NCBI GenBank assembly: GCA_029945725.1
Contig: JAQSDB010000002.1
Span: forward strand, 682,001-746,000
Origin: a bacterium
GTDB taxonomy: Bacteria; Pseudomonadota; Gammaproteobacteria; Pseudomonadales; Moraxellaceae
Reading direction: 5' to 3'
DNA length: 64,000 bases
Positions within the stretch are counted from its first letter, which is position 1, and the number at the start of each line of letters is the position of its first letter. Below, in pieces: positions 17,651 through 26,421 of the stretch. The notes under the pieces were generated by a model. It made no database searches, was not told where the DNA came from, and saw only the letters and a program-made list of their open reading frames with translations. Position numbers and translations under genes: made by a program.

Positions 17651-19399
17651 TTAACGGTTGCCGAAGTCATCATCACGCGGGCCAGTGGCGCGCGGGGTGT
17701 AAGGCTTGCGGTCACCGCTGAAGCTCGGCTTGTCGCCAAAGCTGCGTGCTGCCGGACGGTCGCCAAACGAAGGGCGGGCACCGGCTTCACGCGGCTTGCG
17801 GTCACCGAAGGCAGGACGGTCACCGAAGCTGCGTGGCGGACGATCACCAAACGAAGGGCGGTCACCGCCTTCACGTGGCTTGCGGTCGCCAAAGGCAGGA
17901 CGATCACCGAAGCTGCGGGCCGGGCGATCACTGTTTTCGCGTGGCTGGCGATCCGCATAAGACGGACGATCACCAAAGCTGCGTGCTGCCGCCGGACGGT
18001 CGCCATAGGCAGGACGATCACCGAAGCTGCGTGCAGGGCGGTCACCAAATGCCGGACGATCTCCGCCTTCACGCGGTTTGCGATCGGCAAAGGAAGGACG
18101 ATCACCGAAAGTACGGGCCGGGCGCTCGCCACTTTCAGCGGTGCGCGGGCCGCGCTCGCTGAAGCTGCGCTGCGGACGGTCATCACGAGCCTGGCGATCC
18201 TTGCCGGCCCAGCGGGATTTGTCTGCAGGCGGACGACGGGCGCCGCTGCTGTCGGTGCGACGCTGCGGTTCCAGTCCTTCAATGACCAGTACCGGCAGTG
18301 TCTGCTGCGTGAAGCTTTCGATCCGACGCAGCACGCCGCGATCACGCGGGCCAACCAGCGAACAGGCGATGCCGGTGCGGCCGGCACGGCCGGTACGACC
18401 GATGCGATGCACATAATCTTCCGCATTTTTCGGCAGATCATAATTCACCACATGGCTGATGCCGGGGACGTCGATGCCGCGAGCGGCAACGTCGGTGGCG
18501 ACCAGAATCTTGGTGCGGCCGCTGCGCAGGCCGGACAGTGTGCGATTGCGTGCGGTCTGCTTCATGTCGCCATGCAGGGCATCTACCGAGAAGCCGTATT
18601 CCGCCAGTTCTTCAGCGAGACGGTCGCTGTCGATACGGGTGCCGGCAAACACGATGGCCTGGTTCACATCCACATTGGTGAGCAGGTTGAGCAGCAGCTT
18701 CTTCTTGTGCTCCATGTCGTCAGCGTAATAAATGCGCTGTTCGATGGATTCATGCTTGGCGGCTTGCCCGCTGACGGCAATACGCTCCGGGTTTTTCAGC
18801 AGGCTGCCGGCGAGCTTGGCCATGCGATCTTCCACCGTGGCGGAGAACAGCAGGGTCTGGCGCTCGGCCGGGCAGGCAGCGGCAATCTGCTCGACGTCGT
18901 CGATAAAGCCCATGTCCAGCATGCGGTCGGCTTCGTCGAGAATGAGCATTTCCAGGCGCTCAAACACAATGCGGCCACGGCTCATGTGGTCAAGCAGACG
19001 GCCCGGTGTGGCGACCATGATGTCGTAAGGACGCGACAGCAGTTTGTTCTGGGCCGGGAAAGGCATGCCACCGAGCACGCTCACGGTGCGCACATTCTTC
19101 AGGTCGGTGCCGTATTTCTCGGCGGCAGCAGTCACCTGCTGGGCGAGTTCACGGGTCGGGGTCAGCACGAGAACGCGCGGGCCGCGGCCAGGCTTGCGGG
19201 CTTCCTGGGCGAGCAGGGTCAGGGCCGGCAGCATGAAAGCGGCGGTCTTGCCGGTGCCGGTCTGGGCGGAAACGATCAGGTCCTTGCCGGCCAGTGCAGC
19301 CGGAATGGCCTGTGCCTGTACGGCAGTAGGTTCGGTGTAGCCGGCCGCAGCAAGGGCGCGGTGCAGGGATTCATGTAAAGCGAGTTCGGAAAAAGACAA
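17651..19399 (-). CDS. DEAD-box RNA helicase with repetitive FGDRP tail
   Basis: A 582-residue RNA helicase with the full motif set: Q motif (FSELALHESLHRALAAAGY, TAVQAQAIP), Walker A AQTGTGKTAAF, PTRELAQQ, DEAD box LILDEADRMLD, LLFSATV, and HRIGRTGRAGR. The last 190 residues are a tandem array of FGDRP/ADRKPRE units, basic and disordered, like RGG-type RNA-binding tails. I chose TTG at 19399: it begins LSFSELALHESL where relatives begin with Met, and GGAG lies 7 bases upstream. No ATG fits. Upstream lies a long, highly structured gene-free region that may be its leader. Role: RNA unwinding in ribosome assembly or decay. Confidence 0.9.
   Translation of the reverse strand: MSFSELALHESLHRALAAAGYTEPTAVQAQAIPAALAGKDLIVSAQTGTGKTAAFMLPALTLLAQEARKPGRGPRVLVLTPTRELAQQVTAAAEKYGTDLKNVRTVSVLGGMPFPAQNKLLSRPYDIMVATPGRLLDHMSRGRIVFERLEMLILDEADRMLDMGFIDDVEQIAAACPAERQTLLFSATVEDRMAKLAGSLLKNPERIAVSGQAAKHESIEQRIYYADDMEHKKKLLLNLLTNVDVNQAIVFAGTRIDSDRLAEELAEYGFSVDALHGDMKQTARNRTLSGLRSGRTKILVATDVAARGIDVPGISHVVNYDLPKNAEDYVHRIGRTGRAGRTGIACSLVGPRDRGVLRRIESFTQQTLPVLVIEGLEPQRRTDSSGARRPPADKSRWAGKDRQARDDRPQRSFSERGPRTAESGERPARTFGDRPSFADRKPREGGDRPAFGDRPARSFGDRPAYGDRPAAARSFGDRPSYADRQPRENSDRPARSFGDRPAFGDRKPREGGDRPSFGDRPPRSFGDRPAFGDRKPREAGARPSFGDRPAARSFGDKPSFSGDRKPYTPRATGPRDDDFGNR
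17690..18120 (-). repeat. In-gene tandem repeats encoding FGDRP units
   Basis: Near-repeated units of about 27-60 bases (CGGTCACCGAAG / CGATCACCGAAGCTGCG variants) encode FGDRPxFGDRKPRE-type modules of the helicase tail. Such arrays readily change copy number by slippage or recombination. Confidence 0.75.
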
Positions 19400-19940
19400 A
19401 ACGATACTCCAGAGCCCGATAGGCCCAGTGATCAATCAAAATGCAAGCCGGAACGAGGACGCAAAGGTCCCTGATATAGCTGGCGCGAAATCGTCGCTAA
19501 CCAGAGATCACTGCAAGATAGGGAGTTTGAGAGCAACTCGACTGGCAGTAGGCAGGTCAGGAAACGATGGGAAAGTTCCTGAGAAGCCAGTCGTAGGTTG
19601 GGGCTTCAATGGACTTTCAGCAGGGGTGACGACGAATCCGTCTGTCTGTCGTCCTGCGCACGGGACATTCCCGTGCCAAGCAGAGGGCCCCTTACGGCTA
19701 GGCCTTGCTACAAGGCAGTAACTGCCTGATTTGACTGGCTGTGCAGGGGTTGCGGAGCAAACCCGGGGGCCTGTCAGCTGGCCTGGACATAGACCCCAAG
19801 TCAGCGGCGCGGACACTATCACGGACCTCCGTCCGCTGCCAAGCAAAACCTTTTATTTTCAGGCGGATAGTGTTTGCGGTGCCGTCTTTCAGCCGGCTGT
19901 TGGGGCGAGGTGTTTTTCTCCCGTACAGCCCCCGCCAAAG
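19400..19940. other. 541-base structured gene-free region upstream of the helicase
   Basis: There is no convincing gene, but many local inverted repeats: CGACTGGC/GCCAGTCG (19539-19593) enclosing TCAGGAA/TTCCTGA (19557-19582); GACGAC/GTCGTC (19628-19653); GCACGGG/CCCGTGC (19658-19676); GCCTTG/CAAGGC (19702-19716); GCGGAC/GTCCGC (19809-19836). This density is expected of a structured RNA, either a long 5' leader of the helicase (minus strand) or an independent small RNA. I could not match it to RNase P, tmRNA or 6S RNA. Confidence 0.45.
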
Positions 19941-19972
19941 AAAAACGGCCCACATTGCTGTGAGCCGTTTTT
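19941..19972 (-). terminator. Terminator of tRNA-Val
   Basis: On the minus strand AAAAACGGCTCAC pairs with GTGGGCCGTTTTT just after the tRNA CCA end, and a T-run follows. Confidence 0.85.
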
Positions 19973-19976
19973 AATG

Positions 19977-20051
19977 TGGTGGGCGGTACAAGGCTTGAAC
20001 TTGTGACCCCTGCCGTGTGAAGGCAGTGCTCTACCGCTGAGCTAACCGCCC
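19977..20051 (-). tRNA. tRNA-Val (anticodon CAC)
   Basis: The minus-strand cloverleaf has a 7-bp acceptor stem GGGCGGT/ACCGCCC, the D-arm TAGCTCAGCGGTAGAGC, an anticodon arm CTGCC-TTCACAC-GGCAG giving CAC at positions 34-36, a T-arm with GTTCAAGCC, and an encoded CCA. It reads the GUG codon. A promoter and a terminator flank it, so it is transcribed alone. Confidence 0.95.
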
Positions 20052-20073
20052 GACGCCGCTTGGCGAGGCGCGA

Positions 20074-20101
20074 ATCTTACTGATTTATCGAGTGGAGGCA
20101 A
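20074..20101 (-). promoter_or_regulatory. Promoter of tRNA-Val
   Basis: On the minus strand TTGCCT (-35, 20101-20096), a 16-base spacer and TAAGAT (-10, 20079-20074) are followed by a GC-rich discriminator typical of stable-RNA promoters, about 22 bases before the tRNA. Confidence 0.7.
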
Positions 20102-20168
20102 GCCCTCGGGAATTTATTGTCCCCGGGGGCTTGCTCGTGCCGCTTGTGCTGGCAGGAACCAGGCGTGC

Positions 20169-21911
20169 TTATTTCTTCACCTGGCTGGCGAGAAAACTCA
20201 TCAGCTCCGTGCGCTGGATGTCTCGCGATTCCGCATCACGGCGACCCTTGTATTCCAGGGTGCCGGCGTCGAGACCTTTTTCGCCCACCACGATGCGGTG
20301 CGGAATGCCGATGAGTTCGACATCGGAGAACTTCACGCCGGGGCGCTCGTTGCGGTCATCGAAATACACGTCGTAACCGGCTGCCTGCAGCTCTTCATAC
20401 AGCTTCGTGCTTTCTTCCTTGATGCGCTCGGACTTGACCCAGTTCATGGGGATCAGGGCGATGTGGAAGGGCGCGATGGCGTCGGGCCAGATGATGCCCT
20501 TGTCATCAAAGTTCTGTTCGATGGCGGAAGCGACCACGCGGGTGACGCCGATGCCGTAGCAGCCCATGGTCACGGTCAGCGGCTTGCCGTCTTCACCCAG
20601 CACCTTGCAGTTGAGGGCTTCGGAATATTTCTGGCCGAGCTGGAAAATATGGCCGACTTCAATGCCGCGCTTGATGCTGAGTGTGCCTTTGCCATCCGGT
20701 GACGGATCCCCGTTCACCACATTGCGGATGTCGGCAACCAGGCTGGCTTCCGGCAGGTCACGGCCGAAATTCACGCCGGTCAGATGGAAGCCTTCCTTGT
20801 TGGCGCCGCAGACAAAGTCGCTCATGGCAGCAACTGTCCTGTCGGCAATCACGCGTACATTGGCGCGCACGCCTGCCGGGCCGATAAAGCCGGGTTTGCA
20901 GTCAAGGAACTCGATGATTTCGCCTTCGGAAGCGAGGCGGAAATCCTTCAGGCCCTCGATCTTGCCAGCCTTGATTTCGTTCAGCTCGTGATCGCCGCGC
21001 AGGAGCATCAGGGTGAAATGCTTTTCTGCAGATGAATCCTTATCCGCGGGTGTTTCGGTGACGATGGCCACTGCCTTGACCGTGCGTGTGACATCGACGT
21101 TCAGAAAAGCAGCGACATCGGCACAGGCAGTCTGCGTCGGCGTACTGACTTCGCTCAGCGCTGCTGTAGCGGCTGCGCGCGGAGCCGCAGGTGCCAGTGC
21201 TTCGGCCATTTCGGTATTGGCGGCGTAGTCGGAGCTGTCGGAGAACGCGATGTCGTCTTCACCGGAGCTGGCCAGCACGTGGAACTCGTGCGAGCCGGTG
21301 CCGCCGATGGAGCCGGTGTCGGCCTGTACGGGGCGGAAATCGAGGCCGAGGCGGGTGAAAATGCGGCAATAGGCCTGGTACATCACGTCGTAGGTTTCCT
21401 GCAGCGAAGCCTGGTCAACGTGGAAGGAGTAGGCGTCCTTCATGATGAATTCGCGCGATCGCATGACGCCGAAACGCGGGCGGATTTCGTCACGGAACTT
21501 GGTCTGGATCTGGTAGAGGTTCACCGGCAGCTGCTTGTAGCTGTGCAGTTCGTTGCGGGCGAGATCGGTAATCACTTCTTCATGCGTGGGGCCGAGCACA
21601 AAGTCGCGGCCGTGACGGTCACGAAAGCGCAGCAGTTCGGGACCGTATTGCAGGTAGCGACCGGATTCCTGCCAGAGCTCGGCCGGCTGCGTGACCGGCA
21701 TCAGGACTTCCTGGGCATCGGCGCGGTTCATTTCCTCGCGGATGATCTTCTCCACTTTTTTCAGCACGCGGGTGCCCAGCGGCAGCCAGTTGTAGAGACC
21801 GGTGGCGACCTTGCGGATCATGCCGGCACGGATCATGAGCTGATGGGAGATGACTTCGGCATCGGCGGGGGTTTCGCGCTGGGTGGCAAGCAGCAGACGG
21901 CTGACGCGCAT
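20169..21911 (-). CDS. proS: Prolyl-tRNA synthetase
   Basis: A 580-residue class II synthetase that charges tRNA-Pro. The bacterial-type start [19 protein letters not shown], the motif 2 region ([28 protein letters not shown], near 135-165) and motif 3 ([14 protein letters not shown], near 445) are all visible. An inserted editing domain (INS, about 225-390) that removes mischarged Ala sits between motifs 2 and 3, as in E. coli ProS (572 residues). A C-terminal anticodon-binding domain completes it. It ends 68 bases from the tRNA-Val promoter and appears monocistronic. Confidence 0.97.
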   Translation of the reverse strand: MRVSRLLLATQRETPADAEVISHQLMIRAGMIRKVATGLYNWLPLGTRVLKKVEKIIREEMNRADAQEVLMPVTQPAELWQESGRYLQYGPELLRFRDRHGRDFVLGPTHEEVITDLARNELHSYKQLPVNLYQIQTKFRDEIRPRFGVMRSREFIMKDAYSFHVDQASLQETYDVMYQAYCRIFTRLGLDFRPVQADTGSIGGTGSHEFHVLASSGEDDIAFSDSSDYAANTEMAEALAPAAPRAAATAALSEVSTPTQTACADVAAFLNVDVTRTVKAVAIVTETPADKDSSAEKHFTLMLLRGDHELNEIKAGKIEGLKDFRLASEGEIIEFLDCKPGFIGPAGVRANVRVIADRTVAAMSDFVCGANKEGFHLTGVNFGRDLPEASLVADIRNVVNGDPSPDGKGTLSIKRGIEVGHIFQLGQKYSEALNCKVLGEDGKPLTVTMGCYGIGVTRVVASAIEQNFDDKGIIWPDAIAPFHIALIPMNWVKSERIKEESTKLYEELQAAGYDVYFDDRNERPGVKFSDVELIGIPHRIVVGEKGLDAGTLEYKGRRDAESRDIQRTELMSFLASQVKK

Positions 21912-22140
21912 GGGATTTCCTGGTGTGCTGAGAAATGGAGAGGGCGGAATTGTAAGGGAGGCACCGGCGGCTCGCCATGGGCGGGTGCAGGAATATGGCC
22001 CGTGCCGGCGATGATCTGCCCGTCATCACGCCAGGTGGCCATGACCGGCCTCGGCACCGGCTGCCGGCTCGGGTACACTCGCGGTTCACGCCCGCCGCAA
22101 TCGGCGTGCCTGCCTTTTTCTGGCCCAAGGAACTCTCTCG

Positions 22141-22563
22141 ATGACTCTGACGGCTGCCGATATCACGGCCATCATTTCTGCCGGCGTGCCGGCCTCCGCC
22201 GACAGCGGTTTCCGCGTGGAAACCGTCAGTCCCGGCATGGTGGTGTGCCGCACGCATTATGATGAACGCCAGCTCCGGCCGGGAGGCACGCTCTCCGGGC
22301 CGACCATGATGGCACTGGCGGATGCCGCCATGTATGCCGCTGTGCTGGCCCGCCTCGGCCGACTGGAAATGGCGGTCACCCAGAATCTCAACATCAACTT
22401 CCTCAAGCGCCCGCTGCCGGCTGACCTGCTGGCCTGCGCGGAGATTCTGAAAATGGGTAAACGTACCGTTGTGCTGGACGTAAAGATGTATTCCGAAGGC
22501 AGTCAGGATGTGGTGGCACATGCCACCGGCACGTATTCCCTGCCGCCTGCCGGCCGGGAATGA
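22141..22563 (+). CDS. PaaI-family hotdog thioesterase
   Basis: A 140-residue hotdog-fold protein. The core helix LSGPTMMALADAAMYAAVL (near residues 51-70) carries the Asp typical of PaaI/YbgC-like acyl-CoA thioesterases, and strands such as VTQNLNINFLKRPLP and KRTVVLDVKMYSE complete the fold. It probably hydrolyses an acyl- or aroyl-CoA in the cytosol; the specific substrate is unknown. It lies 64 bases ahead of the Lon-like protease gene on the same strand. TACACT near 22073 may be its -10 box. Confidence 0.85.
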   Translation: MTLTAADITAIISAGVPASADSGFRVETVSPGMVVCRTHYDERQLRPGGTLSGPTMMALADAAMYAAVLARLGRLEMAVTQNLNINFLKRPLPADLLACAEILKMGKRTVVLDVKMYSEGSQDVVAHATGTYSLPPAGRE

Positions 22564-22627
22564 TGTAAAAAACAACCGCCGTTCCGGCTTTTTCCGGAGC
22601 GGCAAAGAAACCTTGAGATACGCAACA

Positions 22628-25105
22628 ATGGCAAATCCAAAACCGCTGGCGCTGAATCAGCTCTACAAGGCCTGCAAGCCGGCTGACTTTCCTTTTCGCA
22701 GCACCAAAGACTGCAAGCCTTTCAATGATTTTCTCGGCCAGGAGCGTGCGAAGGAAGCCGTGGATATGGCGGTGGCGCTGCCCCACGACGGCTACAATAT
22801 TTTTGCCGTGGGCACCGGCGGCCTCGGCAAGCGCACCATGATCAACCGCTTTCTCAAGGGCGTGGCAGAAAAGCGCAAGGCACCCAGCGACTGGTGCTAT
22901 GTGAATAATTTTGCCGAACCGCGTTATCCCATTGCCCTGGAATTCCCGGCAGGCATGGGGATTGATATCAAGTCCGACATGGCCGTGCTCTGGCGCGACA
23001 TGTCCTTCAGCGTGATTTCCTCCTTCGAGAGCGAGCAGTATTTCGAACGCATGGAAAGCCTGAAAGGCGAGCTCACCAAGGCGCAGCAGGATGCCATTGC
23101 CAACCTGTCCAGTGAGGGCGAGAAAAAAGGCGTGAAACTGGTGTTGCGTACGCCGGGTGGCTACGGTTTTTCGCCCATGAATGACGCGGGTGAAGTCATG
23201 AGTGTGGATGCCTTCAATGCCCTGCCCAAAAAAGAGCAGGAGCGTTTGAAGGCCGTGATGGCAGATATGGAAAACCGCCTGCGCAAGGTGGCGCGCGGCC
23301 TCAATCTGGCGGAAGAGCAGAACCGCAACAAGGTGCGTCAGCTCAACGACGAACTGACCTCGCGTGCGATCACGCCGCACCTGGAAAAAATCCGCAGCAA
23401 GTACAGCAAGCAGGATGCTTTCCTGAAATACCTGGTCGCCTTTGAAAAAGACGTGATCGATAACGTTGACGTGATCCTGAATACCCCCGAAGCGCAACAG
23501 GATGTGGTGGCGACCGCCAGTACCGACAACGCCATTCCTTCGCGCTACCAGGTCAATGTCATTGTCAGCAATGATCCGAAAGACGGTGCGCCGGTGGTTT
23601 TCGAGGATTTGCCCACGCATTACAACCTGATGGGGCATGTCGAGCAGGTGACTTATATGGGCACCGTCGCCACCGACTTCACCCTGATCCGGGCCGGTGC
23701 CCTGCATCGCGCCAATGGCGGTTTTCTCCTGCTCGAAGCCGAGCAGGTGCTGGAGCAGCCCTACGCCTGGCAGGGCCTGAAGCGCGCGCTGCGTTCCAAT
23801 TCGCTGAAGCTTTCTTCGCTGGAGCAGATGCTGACCCTGACCGGCACCATTTCGCTGGAGCCGGACGGCATTCCTTTCAATGTGAAGGTGGTGCTGCTGG
23901 GCGACCGCGAAACATTTTATCTCTTGCAGCAGTTTGATCCGGAGCTGGGCCAGTTTTTCAAGATGCGTGCCGATTTTGAAAACAGCATGCCGCGCACCAA
24001 GGAAAACGAAAACAAGTACGCGCACTTCCTCGCCGATTTTGTGCAAAAGGAAGACCTGCTGCCGCTGGACAAGACCGCGATGATGCGTCTGGTTGAAGGC
24101 GCCGCGCGCGATGCCGAGGATCAGGAAAAGCTGTCCCTGCATGCCTCAAGCGTGGGTGACTTGTTGCGTGAAGCCAATTACTGGGCGCAGCAGGGCAATG
24201 CCAAAATCATCAAAAGCAGCCATATACAGCTGGCACGAACCGGACAGGAACGTCGCCACGAGCGCCTGCGCAAACTTTATATGGAGGAAATCTCCAAGGG
24301 TACGCAGCTGTTCGCGATTGAAGGCGAGGTGGTTGGTCAGGTGAATGGCCTTACGGTGGTGCAGTATGCCGACGCCGAGTTCGGCATGCCCTCGCGCATT
24401 TCTGTTACGGCCCATTATGGTCATGGCGAGATTACCGACATCGAACGCGAGATTGATCTGGGGGGCGCCATCCACTCCAAGGGCGTGCTGATCCTCTCCA
24501 GTTATCTCAAGACACTTTTTGGTGCCGAGCGTGCGCTGCGTTTTGCCGCCAATATTGCCTTCGAACAATCCTATGGCGGTGTGGACGGGGATTCCGCCTC
24601 ACTGGGCGAGCTGTGCGGCCTGCTCTCGGCGATTGCCAGGCTGCCGGTGCGGCAGAATATTGCCATCACCGGTTCCATGAACCAGTTCGGTGAGGTGCAG
24701 CCCATCGGCGGCGTGAACGAGAAAATCGAGGGCTATTATTCAGCCTGCCAGCTCAAGGGATTTGAGGGGCCGCAGTCGGTTGTCATTCCGGTACAGAACG
24801 TGCGCCACCTGATGTTGCGTGACGAAGTGCTGGAAGCGGTGAAAGCCAAAAAATTCGTGATTTACGCTGTTTCCCGCGTGGAAGAAGCGATTGAGCTCCT
24901 GATGGGCATGCCTGCCGGCAAGGCGGACAAGCATGGTGTTTTTCCGGAGGACTCCGTGTTTGGCAAAGTTGCCGCCCGGCTTGCTGTCTGGCACAGCGCG
25001 GAAAAGCGCGATGAAAAGGATGACGAAGACGAGGAGGATGAAAAGCTGAAGGCAAAACTGCAGGCGGTGGATGTGGTCAAGCAGGCACGACGTCGCGCAC
25101 GCTGA
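22628..25105 (+). CDS. Lon-like ATP-dependent protease (AAA_32/S16, YcbZ/AsrA type)
   Basis: 825 residues. The N-terminal ATPase part has a P-loop-like GTGGLGKRT (near residue 61), where Arg replaces the usual Ser/Thr of Walker A, followed by a helical insert. RANGGFLLLEAEQVLEQP near residue 365 is the Walker B region. The C-terminal S16 protease domain contains the catalytic serine in GGVDGDSASLGE and the lysine in GGVNEKIEGYY, forming the Ser-Lys dyad. The family (E. coli YcbZ, Pseudomonas AsrA) is linked to stress proteolysis. A charged Asp/Glu/Lys tail ends the protein. The ATG at 22628 starts MANPKPLAL; the frame extends upstream but without coding character. Confidence 0.9.
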   Translation: MANPKPLALNQLYKACKPADFPFRSTKDCKPFNDFLGQERAKEAVDMAVALPHDGYNIFAVGTGGLGKRTMINRFLKGVAEKRKAPSDWCYVNNFAEPRYPIALEFPAGMGIDIKSDMAVLWRDMSFSVISSFESEQYFERMESLKGELTKAQQDAIANLSSEGEKKGVKLVLRTPGGYGFSPMNDAGEVMSVDAFNALPKKEQERLKAVMADMENRLRKVARGLNLAEEQNRNKVRQLNDELTSRAITPHLEKIRSKYSKQDAFLKYLVAFEKDVIDNVDVILNTPEAQQDVVATASTDNAIPSRYQVNVIVSNDPKDGAPVVFEDLPTHYNLMGHVEQVTYMGTVATDFTLIRAGALHRANGGFLLLEAEQVLEQPYAWQGLKRALRSNSLKLSSLEQMLTLTGTISLEPDGIPFNVKVVLLGDRETFYLLQQFDPELGQFFKMRADFENSMPRTKENENKYAHFLADFVQKEDLLPLDKTAMMRLVEGAARDAEDQEKLSLHASSVGDLLREANYWAQQGNAKIIKSSHIQLARTGQERRHERLRKLYMEEISKGTQLFAIEGEVVGQVNGLTVVQYADAEFGMPSRISVTAHYGHGEITDIEREIDLGGAIHSKGVLILSSYLKTLFGAERALRFAANIAFEQSYGGVDGDSASLGELCGLLSAIARLPVRQNIAITGSMNQFGEVQPIGGVNEKIEGYYSACQLKGFEGPQSVVIPVQNVRHLMLRDEVLEAVKAKKFVIYAVSRVEEAIELLMGMPAGKADKHGVFPEDSVFGKVAARLAVWHSAEKRDEKDDEDEEDEKLKAKLQAVDVVKQARRRAR

Positions 25106-25113
25106 GCCTTCCT

Positions 25114-25155
25114 GCGCATGAAAAAGGCGGCCCGCGGGCCGCCTTTTTCATGCGC
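25114..25155 (+). terminator. Perfectly palindromic terminator after the Lon-like gene
   Basis: The 42 bases are fully self-complementary: GCGCATGAAAAAGGCGGCCC on the left is the exact reverse complement of the right arm, which provides the T-run. It lies 9 bases after the stop codon and could also work from the opposite side. Confidence 0.9.
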
Positions 25156-25218
25156 TTTATTCTGCGGCCTGCCTTGCGATCCTGAAAACGGGATCCGGAA
25201 AATCCGGCCGGCGGTTTC

Positions 25219-25794
25219 CTAGAAACCGAAAGACCTGCCGGCCCCCAGCAGCGTTGCCACACCCAGCGCAGCAAAGATAAATGCCGCCACGGCGTGCACC
25301 AGACGAACCGGCATGCGATCGGCAATCTGGTGGCCGAGCAGCACGGCGGGCACATTCGCGATCATCATGCCGAGGGTGGTGCCGGCGACGACGGCAAACA
25401 ATGCCTGGTATTGCGCGGCCAGAGCGATGGTGGCGATCTGTGTCTTGTCGCCCATTTCCGCCATAAAGAATGCGATGACGGTGGTGGTGAAGACGCCGTA
25501 GTGGCCCAGCTTCGCATCGTCTTCATCAAGCTTGTCGGGAATCAGTGTCCATATCGCCATGGCGATGAAGGACACCCCCAGTATCCAGCGCAAGGTTTCC
25601 GGGCTGAGCAGGGTGGTGACATAGGTGCCGATGGCGCCGGCAAAGCCGTGATTGACCAGCGTGGCAACGAAAATGCCGAGGATGATGGGAACCGGCTTGC
25701 GGAATTTGGCGGCGAGAATGAACGCCAGCAGCTGGGTTTTGTCGCCGATTTCAGCGAGGGCGACAATGCCGGTTGAAACGAGAAAGGCTTCCAC
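25219..25794 (-). CDS. TMEM165/GDT1-family manganese exporter
   Basis: A 191-residue inner-membrane protein with about six helices in two homologous halves, each with the family signature: ALAEIGDKTQLLAF near residue 13 and FMAEMGDKTQIATI near 115. Members (UPF0016; GDT1, MneA) move Mn2+ or Ca2+ out of the cytoplasm. The yybP-ykoY element upstream supports Mn2+ as substrate. ATG at 25794 has GGGAG 5-9 bases upstream. It is a single gene on the minus strand. Confidence 0.92.
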   Translation of the reverse strand: MEAFLVSTGIVALAEIGDKTQLLAFILAAKFRKPVPIILGIFVATLVNHGFAGAIGTYVTTLLSPETLRWILGVSFIAMAIWTLIPDKLDEDDAKLGHYGVFTTTVIAFFMAEMGDKTQIATIALAAQYQALFAVVAGTTLGMMIANVPAVLLGHQIADRMPVRLVHAVAAFIFAALGVATLLGAGRSFGF

Positions 25795-25823
25795 ATGATG
25801 CTCCCGGCCGGATGGGGTCCAAT

Positions 25824-25862
25824 GACCATGAGGCCCCTCCGGCCAGGCGGGGCTTCATGGTC
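25824..25862 (-). promoter_or_regulatory. Expression-platform hairpin of the Mn riboswitch
   Basis: GACCATGA-GCCCC pairs with GGGGC-TCATGGTC, with one mismatch, between the aptamer and the ribosome site. No T-run follows, so control by RNA folding near the ribosome site, or Rho access, is more likely than intrinsic termination. Confidence 0.55.
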
Positions 25863-25879
25863 AAAGGTCTTGCCAGGTC

Positions 25880-25998
25880 GATTCGCTACTGTCGTTACCA
25901 TGGCCCTGCTGTTGAGGCAGGCACCAAGTATGTTGATAACGACCTCTTCTGTGCGCTTCATTCATGAAGGCACGAGAGCGGCTACTCCCCAATGACGG
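25880..25998 (-). promoter_or_regulatory. yybP-ykoY manganese riboswitch
   Basis: Read on the minus strand the leader has the family's two conserved strings: GGGGAGTAGCC (25990-25980) and TCAACATACT. Supporting helices are GTG-CTTCAT/ATGAAG-CAC, the closing pair TCGTTA/TAACGA around the second conserved loop, and TGG-GCCTGC/GCAG-GCCA. In characterised examples Mn2+ bridges these two loops and turns on exporter genes such as mntP and alx. Here the downstream gene is a TMEM165-type exporter, a known partner class. Confidence 0.88.
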
Positions 25999-26067
25999 CG
26001 GCAATGCTAATCGCTGGCCTGTTTCAAGTCCACGCCGGCAACCGCTTTTGCGCAGGCCTTCGTGGCC

Positions 26068-26418
26068 TTACTGAAAGGCTGGCGGGGGCGTGTTCATCAG
26101 GTTGTCGATGTCGAGAATCAGCCCCAGCAGGCGCAGAGTGTCGGACTCCTTGAGCTTGGTGAACTCGTGCTCGGCCAGCGGGTGAATGGTGCAATTGCCG
26201 GGCAGGTTCTTGCGCGCGTCGATGACGGCCCGCGTGCGCGGGATAAAAACCCACTGCAGCCACTCGTGCAGCTGCAGCGTGTCATACATGAACGGCACTA
26301 CCGAGCTCAGGGCGCGGGCATCCGGCGCGGTGCCTGCCCACAGGCGCTGGTGGCGCAATTCATCTTCCAGCATCTGCAAAAGCCCAAGCATGCGCGCGTG
26401 CTGTTGTGGCTGATCCAT
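26068..26418 (-). CDS. yqcC: YqcC-family protein
   Basis: A 116-residue helical cytosolic protein of the YqcC (DUF446) family. The central LQLHEWLQWVFIPRTRAVID and LPGNCTIHPLAEHEF stretches match its conserved core. The function is not known; in enterobacteria it neighbours truC. Here it is the last gene of a two-gene unit, starting 3 bases after the dsbD stop, so it is translationally coupled to dsbD. Confidence 0.85.
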   Translation of the reverse strand: MDQPQQHARMLGLLQMLEDELRHQRLWAGTAPDARALSSVVPFMYDTLQLHEWLQWVFIPRTRAVIDARKNLPGNCTIHPLAEHEFTKLKESDTLRLLGLILDIDNLMNTPPPAFQ

Positions 26419-26421
26419 GGC

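Noticed and set aside
19508-19846. 112-codon minus-strand frame in the structured region
   Set aside because: Proline/serine-rich composition, no domain, and it follows the stem-loops; better explained as RNA structure.
19400-19940. RNase P RNA, tmRNA or 6S RNA in this region
   Set aside because: None of the conserved core strings (such as GAGGAAAGTCC of RNase P) is present on either strand.
25542-25961. 139-codon frame over the riboswitch
   Set aside because: It covers the conserved aptamer and lies in a different frame from the GDT1 gene; its composition is not protein-like.
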